From the NCBI GenBank assembly GCA_037903355.1, contig JBAJFE010000039.1:558001-622000 (forward strand): 64,000 bases of DNA, given 5' to 3'. The notes under the pieces are model-generated. The model did not search any database and was not told the origin of the DNA. It saw only the letters and a program-made list of their open reading frames with translations. This document shows, piece by piece, positions 24,505-34,600 of the stretch. Every line of letters starts with the position of its first letter. Positions within the stretch are counted from its first letter, which is position 1. Origin of the DNA: Trichuris trichiura (taxonomy: Eukaryota > Nematoda > Enoplea > Trichinellida > Trichuridae). Position numbers and translations under genes: made by a program.

Positions 24505-26460
24505 ATGATGAGCGATACAGATGAGGATTCCTTTCGAAATAAATGTATGGCATTATGCAACAATGCATACGTAGCACTTGCATTGTCGCTTGGATATCGT
24601 TTGAAGCTTTTTGACTTTTTGGAAAGTACGGAGAAAGATGGTCAAACGTCTGCTGCTGTTGCTTCTCGAGCAGGTTACAAAGAAAGGTACGTAAACATCG
24701 GCAAGCGCTTTGATAGCAAAATGTATGCAGATATGTTCGCGAATGGTTGGGAGCAATGGTATGCGGCGGTATTGTAGAATGCGATAGCAGTGGAACAAAA
24801 TATTGGCTGCCCCATTGGCGTCGAGGCTTGTTGCGCTCCGATACGAAGGAAGGAATTGTGCCGATGACGAACATGATTACCGTTCTGTCCCCTTTGACGC
24901 AAAAGATCCTGGAATGCTTTCAACCGGACGGACCAAAAGGCAAGCAGAAAAATTTGCCTAAAGAAGTCTTTCTATACGGTGGGACCCGCTGGGGATCAAA
25001 CCTTTTAGTCCGGAAATCATTCCCGCCAATTCCTACAGCTGACAACGGATCAAGAGGGAAACCGAGAGCTCCGGACTAAACGTTTTGGTCGTCAACGAAT
25101 CCTGTCGTATAAAAAACTTTATCTTGAAACCTTAGATACCCTTTACTAAATGCTATGTATTCAAAACAAGATAGAGAACAACTATTTGCAGGAACATCCT
25201 ACAGCGAATACAAAGACTTTCATGCGTACATGTCCGACTTCAGCGACAGGGCAACCTATGCGGGACTTCTGCAGTCGCTTATACCCTCTATGGATAATCT
25301 GGAAAAAGCATTAGGTGCGTACGTGACTTAAATGTGAAGTATACGCAGGTGTCAACTTGCAGAAAAAGGGATCACTGTACTTGACATAGGATGCGGTCGT
25401 GGGACACCAAGTTTGGTGATGGCCCAAAAGTTTACAAACAGCAAATTCTACGGTATAGACATATCCGAAAAGGCAATAGCGTTTGCGAAAAATAGACAAA
25501 AAGAAATGAACATACCAAACTTGCAATATATGCTGTGTTGCGCGGCTACAGGAATACCGGACGATTGGATGGAGAAGTTCGATTTCATTACCGCTTTTGA
25601 CGTCATTCACGACCAAGCTTATCCGGCAAAAGTGTTAAAGCAAATGTTTCGAGTGCTCAAACCTGGCGGCCTATTCTCTATAGTTGACATAAAAGGAGAA
25701 TCTGATTTAAATGTTGACAAAAAGGCACCAATGAGCGGATGCTTTTATACGGTCAGTTTGTTCCATTGCATGCCAGTATCTTTGCACTTTGAAGGAGGAA
25801 CGGGTCTGGGAACGATGTGGGGACGACAGACGGCTGAAAGGATGTTCAAGGAAGCTGGATTTGAAATTTTAAAAGTAGCCACTATGGTCTACAACCCCGC
25901 AAATTACCATTACCTATGCCGAAAGCCGACGTAGTCGCCTTTACTTGTGATCTGGAATAAGGCTATTGAACTACTTTTACTTATATTGAACGAGCCATTT
26001 TTTTATCGTTGGTGAACGTGTGAAAATTTTTCTATCGGCATTAGATCGATGACTGTATTTAAGCGTCACATGAATCTTCAATCTAACAAGATCCGTTCTA
26101 TTGTTTCCTACAGGAGAAGTTTACGCTTGCCTGTATGCGATTCAGAAACTTATGCCACGGCATGTTCGTAGGTGCTATACGGAAAAGACTTCTTTGCTAG
26201 ACGATACCGCTGTGCTCATAACGCTCAGCGATTAGTGAAACATACTTTCCATAACATTAAAAGTATGTTGTACAAAATCAGTCCCTGAAGGCGGGAATTC
26301 GTATCCACACTAATTTTGAAAATAAAATTTTAGTCTTACAATGTGTTTTTTTCGTTCAACAGACTCTGTTTGGTACTTTAGTATTGAAAGCTCGTTGCTA
26401 TTCAAAAAGTGCAACATTTCGGTGTAGTCATGCGTGCGAGGAAAGAATTCCCGGAAAAAG
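24340..26460 (+). repeat. Tandem duplication unit 2
   Basis: Second copy of the unit at about 21080-22970. It is longer mainly because intron 2 of its methyltransferase gene has gained about 170 bp. See unit 1 for the anchor words. Edges are approximate. Confidence 0.75.
24505..25934 (+). CDS. SAM-dependent methyltransferase, Rv2258c-like, copy 2
   Basis: Exons 24505-24686, 24731-24978, 25192-25314, 25363-25934; 374 aa. Same two-domain plan as copy 1 with motif I DIGCGRG and the FDVIHD and LKPGGLF blocks intact, so it is probably functional. It differs in the middle: the GT that serves as donor of the 42-nt intron in copy 1 is AG here. The model therefore uses a GTGGGA donor 36 bases further on, adding 12 residues (KNLPKEVFLY included). 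The following intron is 213 nt and contains sequence absent from copy 1. Start at the first of two ATGs; the second is equally possible. Exon 2's end is the least certain part. The family's substrate in worms is not known. Confidence 0.85.
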
Positions 26461-26542
26461 ACAATCTCAATGATGGGAAGAACAACTTTTTGTGATATAA
26501 TGAGGTAAGAGCATCTGTGAAAGCTTACTGCCTGCGCGCGTT

Positions 26543-27178
26543 TCACTTTGGGACTTTCAGGTGCTCAGAAGACGAATTATAAACAGGATCTTCATAAATT
26601 GAATATATTTCATTGCAGCCCTCTAGTTCAAGTTCGAGGCTCAGATGCCAACTGGAATAATTGCGCTATAATCGAACTATTACAGTACGCTAATACAGAC
26701 CTGTCCTTTATCTTTCGACCGCGTACGGACAGAGTTCCCGCTTCTTTGGTTCCAACTACTGGTATATCCCACTAAATAATAATAAGAAGAAGAATATACA
26801 GCGGTGGCATGCAGAAACAAAGTATCATACTCTACACAGGCAGTCACTTAGATAATTGATTTTTCGCTTGTTCCAACGAATGCCACCAAATCTGATTGGA
26901 GTCCCTAAGTTGTCTAAGGCTTTTCCATGTCGATTGAGTAGCTCGACAGCTTCACTGTAACAAGGTCGATCCTTTACGCTTTCTACATAAGGATTGCGCG
27001 GTGGAAAGTAAGAATACGAAAACAGAATGGAACCTTGTATTTTCCGGTTCATGTAATAGCATGAAACACTGACAAACACAGCGCCAATGCCCGCAATCTT
27101 TGCCCAAAAATCTGCTTTCATCAATTTACCAAACTTTGCCTGGGAAGGACGAGTGTCATTTTCCTTAAATAAGAGCAT
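26543..27178 (-). CDS. COA1-like mitochondrial assembly factor
   Basis: Exons in reading order: 27178-26831, 26771-26701, 26651-26543; 175 aa. Family role: early steps of cytochrome c oxidase assembly at the mitochondrial inner membrane (COA1/TIM21-like fold). Seen: a basic N-terminus, one hydrophobic segment (about 24-42), then a soluble domain with the family's landmarks in order: a YSEAVELLNRHGKALDNLG helix ending in LGTPI, an IPVVGTKEAG strand pair, and SWHLSLELELEG near the C-terminus. All three introns-exon phases agree. MKADFW at codon 20 is an alternative start. The 5' end faces VPS26 about 800 bp away. It could instead be another member of the TIM21-like superfamily. Confidence 0.75.
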
Positions 27179-27977
27179 GAGAGCAAACTGCTAACTTTGG
27201 CACAACGTTAATAAGCATCCTGATACTGAAAGAAAAACGCGTCATACACAACAAAGTATTTGTAAATGTTTCTCAGCTCGGTATCTGAAATTCAAAAGAT
27301 TAACCCCTTAAAAAGCCAAATTCTGTACATTTCTGGAGATTAAGTTTCTAACAAGAAGAATACGAAGAATTGCGGCTATTAAATACAACCGATTTAGTCT
27401 CGGAAGTTAAAAGTACTTGACTGAAAAAAATTTTCACAATTAGGGCAAACAATGCGGTACAAAAGTAAGAAGTGAACTTATTTCAAAATGCGGAAAAGGG
27501 TTGAAAAACAAATTTAGCTAAGAACATTACCTTTTTATTCTCCGTAACACGCGCTCGAATATGCAACAACCATGAAGGTTTTGCTCAAGCCTAGAATAGT
27601 GGCATAGAGTTAAGCAGCGCAATAATCAATTTGGCAGGATGCTTAGAACTAACACTGCCTCCAAATATGATGATAATGCTCAGTTGAACAAGCTGTTCAC
27701 CGCGCTACTCAAATGAAAATGTAGCAACGATCGTAATATTAAAAAATGAAAGAAAAATACTGTAAAACATATTCAAAAACGTTAGTTTGCCCATCTACAA
27801 AAAGTTAACCCAACGGACAAGGCAAAAGCTACTTTGCAAACTACGAGCGTACAGTAAACACTAGTGTAACCTGTATGTCATTTTACTGTACAATAAGTTG
27901 AAGGCCAAAATTTTTGCACTTGTCTTTGGAATTCGTACGCGCTTATCTCACTTATTTTGCCAGCCTTTAGCTTGGAA
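27179..27977. promoter_or_regulatory. Divergent intergenic region of COA1-like gene and VPS26
   Basis: 799 bp between two genes transcribed away from each other, so it should carry both promoters. It is AT-rich. No TATA box or other element could be assigned with confidence. Confidence 0.45.
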
Positions 27978-30391
27978 ATGGTAGAGCGCAACAGTTAATG
28001 TTTAAGCACGTTCAATTTTTCTTCTTGTTAGTCGTTTTTTGGCTTTGGCCAATCGGCCGAGATTGACATTCATCTAGACGACTCCAGCACTCGCGCAACA
28101 GTTCCCGTCCGCGGGGATGACGGTGTCACACGCAACGGCTTTTTGTTTTACGATGGAGAGACGATCAGCGGAACGGCAAGCATAAGCCAGCCGTTGTTGT
28201 CTGCTTGAAGTATTGTTGAACTTTTCCTTTTCAACTGCAGGTGTCCATACGTCTCAAGAAGCCGGACCAAAAATTGGACCATAGCGGAATCAAAATTGAG
28301 TTTATCGGTCACATCGGTAGGTTATGGGCTCGCTTGCGCGCGTTCTGGACGTTCTCTTTTTTGTCAGAAGTTTACTACGACCGAGGCAATCATATGGACT
28401 TCATATCGCTTGTTAAAGAGTTAGCACAGCCCGGCGAATTGCTGCAAAATACAGTCTACCCATTCGAGTTCACAAAGGTAGAAAAACCATACGAGTCCTA
28501 CTGCGGTAGCAATGTGAAACTAAGGTAAACAAGTACAACTTTGACGACGTATGAAAAGGCTTTTTCGAAACGCTATCAGTTTGATAGCGTTTGGTCGCGT
28601 ATGTTTCCTCCAGCTGAAATTCATGCTTTAATGTTTTGTGTCCTCCGAGTTCGCGTTTACTTTTTTTTGTGTAGCATTGTGTCAATTGCGATCGTTACGT
28701 AGAGCATTAATGGGGGTCAAGATTGCGATGTCGGCAGTAATTTAAGTTCCAATTGTTTTTTCCATTCATCATTTAATTTAGGTGAAGCCACTGGGCGTTC
28801 CTTTGATCGGCGACCATTACGAAAGTGAAAAAATAGTGTAAAAAAATTACAAACACATTTAAGCACGTACGATTTCGTAAGGGGGTGCCTAAGGTTTCAA
28901 GTTTTGCACGGACATAACCCACTTGTTTATAAATACGTTATCTCCGTACGAAGCATAAAAAATGTACAAATTGCGTTTGGTTGTTTTGTATTGAGTTTCT
29001 ATGCTGCTTAAGTTTCAGCAAGCATTCTTTATCGGTTATTCTGGGGGATTGCCTTAAATAAACTATTGGAAGTCCATATTTCCAGCTTAAACTTTATATT
29101 TACTTTGTTTTTTAAATGTGTCTGTAATCTTTTTACGAGCTTGTGGTATGCCTGAGTCCATACATGTTGCTTCGCTTGGTAAAATGGCTAAACAGAATAA
29201 CTTGCAAAGAAATATGCGCTTTAGTAGATTAATCTAATTGCTGTTTGAGGACGATAGTTCGTTGAGCTTATTTCATGCCTTTTTAAATTAGTTTAAAATT
29301 AATTTAAAATAAAATACCATTTTCTACCCATTAACATACGAGCGTCTATTTGATTGTTGAGCAGTGCAATTTCATTTTGTCTCTTGTTCGTTTTTGGCTT
29401 TTCGCGCTTTGAACCAATCGTGTTTAAAGGTATTTTCTTCGAGTGACCATTTCCAAGCGAATCTCAGAAATTATTCGAGAAATGGACTTGGTTGTGCATA
29501 CGCTTTCCAAATATCCCGAAGCGGACAGCAATATTAAAATGGAAGTTGGAATAGAAGACTGCCTGCACATAGAATTTGAGTACAACAGATCAAAGTGCGA
29601 ATGGATTTGCTGCTTTTAAAATCTGATCGCACTTATTTCAGGTACCATTTGAAGGATGTCATTGTGGGCAAAATTTATTTCCTTTTGGTAAGAATTAAGA
29701 TAAAGTTTATGGAAATTGCCATTATCAAACGTGAAACCATTGGCACGGGTTCGTATTTTACGTTCATTCGTATTCTTGTTGTCGCAATGCGCGCCGCACC
29801 TTTAGGTACGTCCGTTTTCCACGAAAACGAAACTGTTGCAAAGTACGAAATTATGGATGGAGCTCCGGTGAAAGGTACACGATATGCTAATAAGTTGAGG
29901 TGAATACCCCCATTGATGACTTTGAAGGAGAATCGATTCCGATTCGCTTATTTTTGTCCGGGTATGATTTGACACCGACGATGCGAGAAATTCACAAACG
30001 TTTTTCCGTACGCTACTTTTTAAATCTTGTTCTTGTTGACGAAGAAGAGAGACGGTACTTCAAGCAACAGGTTTTCATGATACGCGCGCGCGCCTTTACG
30101 CCTTGCATTAATTGTTTATAGGAAATTACCTTATGGAGGAAGGCGGAAAAGATTGCCCGACGAGGAATGCAACCTCCGGCAGCGAATCTAAGTTTTGCCA
30201 AGGTGGAACCGATGCTGTCTTCCGCTCCCGCCAATGTGGAACAAGCACCCCCTTGTCAGCAGTCATGTTTGGATGGCGAAAGCACTTCGCTGAAGAGCGA
30301 AGAGAATTCCGAGTGTTCCTCATCGATAAATGGAAGCAAAAGTGATGAAACCATAACGTACCCGCCATTTGGGACGGTCTATCAACAATAG
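27978..30391 (+). CDS. vps-26: Retromer subunit VPS26
   Basis: Arrestin-fold subunit of the retromer core on endosomes, needed for retrograde transport of receptors to the Golgi. Exons: 27978-27980, 28032-28175, 28241-28316, 28368-28524, 29430-29594, 29642-29748, 29806-29874, 29928-30070, 30122-30391; 377 aa. Conservation is very strong: AEIDIHL, LFYDGE, KPYESYCGSNVKLR, KMEVGIEDCLHIEFEYN, YHLKDVIVGKIYFLLVRIKI, YEIMDGAPVKGESIPIRLF, FSVRYFLNLVLVDEE, RRYFKQQEI. The C-terminal tail (from about 300) is Ser/Glu rich and longer than in human VPS26 (327 aa). Two oddities: the first coding exon is just the ATG, with the next exon starting SFFGFG, and intron 2 uses a GC donor (GCAAGC at 28176). Confidence 0.96.
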
Positions 30392-31656
30392 CTGCTTGCT
30401 GGTCGCCATTCTACTGTTCCTTTACAGTAGCTACTGTACCTGAGCAGACATTATCGCGCCAATCTCTGAAACCGCATCCTTGTTCCTGTTTCCTTTTCTC
30501 ATTTTAACTTTCTCGAATTCCACGTTTTTTTTGCTCGCTCCGCTCAATGTGCATTGCTTGAATCTGTCGGTTTATGTAAGCAATGATTGACTTTGTGATG
30601 ATTATCTGTACCGCCCGATATTGTTACTTGGGAAAATGTATTTTTTGCTTACAGTTATAAAAAAAATGCTTGTCGTCTTGCGTCTGTTGACTGATCGACT
30701 GGATTTACTGATCCCGTTCCAAAGCGAACGTACACTTTTGCCCTGGTAGCTCAAAGTTGGCTTTTCTTGTTGATTTGTTCGTCTTTAAGGTTCATCTCCT
30801 AGTGGAAAAAAATGGCAAGTTTATGTTTCCTCTCCCTTTGACTGTCCTGCAAAGAGCGTTTGAGTTGTGGTCGCCGTGTACTGGTTCTTGGGAAATCTAG
30901 CAGGTGAGCCTACAAACTTTCCAAGTAAATATCGTTAATGCTACATTTTCTTTCTTCGAAAAAAGATTAGTTTTTTGGGTCCTGAAAGTATCCCTTTCCA
31001 TTTATGGTCCACGATAAAATCATGCTGTTAATGAACATGTCTCATTCATTCGTTTTCCAAAAAGTTGGCGATAGGTTATGAAGCTAATATTTTTTGTGCA
31101 TTAAATAGCTGTTTATTCATTCTATTTCGTATTTATTTTCTCTGTTAAGTATTGACTACAAAAGTTAGGAGTAATCTTTTCGGTATGTCGTATTTCTTAA
31201 CATTGTCGGAGAAAACGGCTCATTGAAAGTTCTTGAAAGCGGCAGAATTCGTAGCTCTTATTTATGCATCATTAAAGTTGCAGAAAAAAGTCTTGTCGGC
31301 TATGCGCCCAACCTTTTAAGAAATGCAGGCTCTTTTCTATTAAGCGCGCTTCCATCCCGTTCTGCCTTTATTGGCAAGCATGCCGGCTGTCCCTTTCTGC
31401 CCTTACTTAAGCCTTAACTGAAACATATGCCTTATGGTTAGGCTTAGGCTTAAGAAAGGGCAGAAGAGGATGGCCACCAAGTTACAGTATGACAGTTGGA
31501 CGCATAACCGACGAAGCCCAAGGAAAGGTACGTTTCCATACTTTTAGATGGATTGTAGGAGAGATCTCCGAATAGCGAAGGCATTGTTGAGGCAGCCAGA
31601 ATGTTCCCTTATTCACCACGTATTCCTAATCTTGGTTTTAAGTTGCAGTGTTTGCA
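30392..31656. other. Intergenic region between VPS26 and MON2
   Basis: Holds the VPS26 3' end, one copy of the MITE-like repeat (31376-31499) and the MON2 5' region. No additional gene seen. A TTGCAG ends 8 bases before the MON2 ATG and could be a trans-splice acceptor, as nematodes use spliced leaders (inference). Confidence 0.5.
31376..31499 (-). repeat. MITE-like dispersed repeat, copy B
   Basis: Inverted copy of 17353-17485. It has clearer inverted arms: TTCTGCCCTTACTTAAGCC near 31395 against GGCTTAAGAAAGGGCAGAA near 31447, with about 35 bases between. Flanking GCATGC and the GTTACAGTATGACA word are also shared with copy A. No coding capacity. Confidence 0.6.
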
Positions 31657-34600
31657 ATGGCTGAAACGGAACAGTGCAACGTAACAGCGGTGAAACGCTT
31701 TATTGACAACTTGTCCACCGATCTGTACACGTTATGCAACGAAGGGAAAAAGAAGTTCCCTCAAATTAGAGAGGTCTGTTGCCGCGCGCGTTTCTGTTGT
31801 AGAAGTGGAGCAATTCTTTTTCTTCGTGGTGCAGGCTGCCGAAGTAGCTCTTGTCAAAGTTCGAAATGTGAATTCGGAGAAGATGCAACAGGCAACAGCC
31901 GCTATGAATGGTAATCGCTTTGTCGACCACACGCCTTGGCAGTTATTTATGCCCTGTATGCAGCGCTTATTGACCTCAGTTCGGAGCTGGTATTGCCGTT
32001 TACAATGGGATGCGATTCAAGGCTGCCCCGCCTTGTGCAGATTTCGCTGTCGGCCATTCAGCGTTTCGTCACCAACTCTTGCGTCAACGACGAGTCGGCA
32101 AAAAGTATAGTAATTTGTCTTTGGAGTTTGGCCAGCGCGGAAGTGGAAGAATTGAAAGTTTTGCAAACGGTGGCATTGCTGGTGTCAGCCAATGACAAAG
32201 TTCGCGGTGCGAACTTGGCAAAGGTTGGCTTTGCATGTACCGTACTTTATCTGACGTATACCATTTTGCTCGGCAGTGTTTGGTCATCTGCTTTCGATTG
32301 AATTTTGCCAAAGACTCGACTGTGATCAACACAGCATCGGCTACCGTACGCCAATTGGTTTCGCAGGTATTCGAACGTGCCCGAAGAGCAAATGACCAAG
32401 GTAATCAGCTAGCGACGCTGTTGGTTGAAGTATAATAATGAATTGATTCTCAGGTACCATACCTTCGGTTCAACATGCGGACGGTAACCAGAGCCGCGCA
32501 TTGCAAAATCTGCCTCCCTTTTTCAGCGACGCAGTCATGTTATTCCAGGTAGGCGAATGTTCGAAAAATTTGTTTCTTGACTAAGTTAACGGCAGAAAAA
32601 TTGGAATGATTAATATTTTTTGTGTTGCATGCTATAAAGTAGTCACGAAGGTCAACCGAAGAATTCGTAAATTGTTCTAACACTTAGAAACTGGGTTTCT
32701 TACGGGAAAAGCTGTTTTATTAGAAATCCATTTTGACATAGCTTTCAGAGCACATTAAGTGCCCGTGCCTTCATTATCAAAGAAGCTCACGGCGGGATTG
32801 TGTCTCGAATGCTTTGTTGAGGATGTGATGTTTTGGTGCGGGACTATGTGTTTTCATGTTAAACTGTCTTTATTACGGATCTACTGTCCCGTTGATATGA
32901 ACAATAAACGGAAATTTTCCTCCGGAGCTTTCGGGTCTGTCACGACCCGTCGTCAGCGGTTAAGATGTGTGTCCCACATCTTAACCGCTGACGACGGATC
33001 GTGACAGACCCGAAAGCTCCGGAGGAAAATTTCCGTTTATTGTTCATATCAACGGGACAGTAGATCCGTAATAAAGACAGTTTAACTCGAATGCTTTGTT
33101 ATCTAAAAGGCATCAGCAATTATCGATTTTACCTACACCATAATTCTTGAGAGGCATTGCACCGTAGATGTTTAACCATGGTCACCCTACGCCAAAAGGC
33201 CAATGGACCCTGAAATGGGAGCTACTTGTGGTCGAATAATCTCTTTGGGCTCTTCAGTCGACTCTGTAGAATTAGTTGGTATGCCCGCGACCAGTTGGTG
33301 CGAAAAAAGATGAAAAAGGATGCCCCAGATGCCGAGCTGTCGTTTTCATGATATATTTATTTGCTCCCCAGGAAGGCATAAACTAACTTTCTATTTCGTA
33401 GAGACATGACCGTCCAAATTAGTTGCCTCAGTAGATAATTATGCAAATGTTAGATTCGGGATATCAAAGTAATTTATCCTTTGTGTCGGCGTTTGCTTTT
33501 ATTTATTGCCAGCACTGTCTATCAGTTGCTTTATATAGAAGAAGATACAGTATATTCGAGCTAAAAGAATTGTCAAGTAGCTTCAACGGCTTTTGCCTTA
33601 CCACGTGAACGCTGACGATGTAACAAATGTTCTTCGAAAGCTCCTTTGCAACCTAATTTTTTCAAACAGTTTTACATGTCAAGAAGTGAATAGTTAGTGA
33701 AAACAAATCCGCGGGAAGAGTGCGTAAATGATTAGCAGAAACGGGCAAGTTAGAAGCTGCAAATACAGTTTCGAAGCTTTTGAGGCCGATACATGAGCTC
33801 TCTGGCTTAATGAAGATGTTCAGGATGTTTGCAAGCCATGCGCACCGTTTAAGAGTGTGCAACATTCAAAATAAAAAAAACTTTAAAAAAAGACAATTTG
33901 AAAAGATGCATTGCATCTCAGTTATCTCTTTTTGGTCAGTGCACATTACGAGTCGTTGTTTCGTTCTTGTTTAGGACCTTTGCCGTCTTGTGAATACGGA
34001 AAGTCCAGTTTGGCTGTTGGGCATTGTCGAGATGACGAGAACCCTTGGCTTGGATCTGATTGAGCTGTTGCTGTCCCAAAACCAGTGTTTATTCTCGAAG
34101 GTAATTAATTTTCCGTTGCATGCTGTCGAAGGCGCACTGTTTGGTAACTTTCAGCGTCCCGAGTTTATTTTCTTGCTGAAAGAATCAATGTGCCCGTTGA
34201 TGATTAAAATGTTCGCTTTGAACATGAAATCGCCATCGGCTGAACTGCGACTGCATTCGGGCGGAATTCTGGGCGGCAATGCTCTGGCCGAATCCGGCGT
34301 CGAGAAACCTTACTTTCCAATAACCGTTCGATTAATGCGTCTTGTCAACATCCTGCAGCATTCCTATTCTTCCGTGTTAATAACGGAATGCGAGATATTT
34401 CTTTCCTTACTAATCAAATTTCTCGATTCGGATAAGTTGGACTGGCAGCGTGCCTTGTCTTTGGAAGTGATCGAGAAGGTAGTTTCCGAACCAGCTCTGC
34501 TCCAGTAAGCTATCAACTAGCATTAGCATTTAATTTATGTAGAAACGTTAAGGACATTCTGCGTTGCGTTTGACATGAAGTCTTCTTCCGCCAAAGTAAT

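Noticed and set aside
24979..25080. Possible tRNA on the minus strand (GGTTTGATCCC, B-box like, in methyltransferase copy 2 intron)
   Set aside because: No matching acceptor stem, A-box or T-stem pairing could be formed; treated as part of an inserted segment.
31703..32110. 135-codon frame overlapping MON2 exons 1-3
   Set aside because: Shadow in another frame; the MON2 frame matches the family across the same bases with consistent introns.
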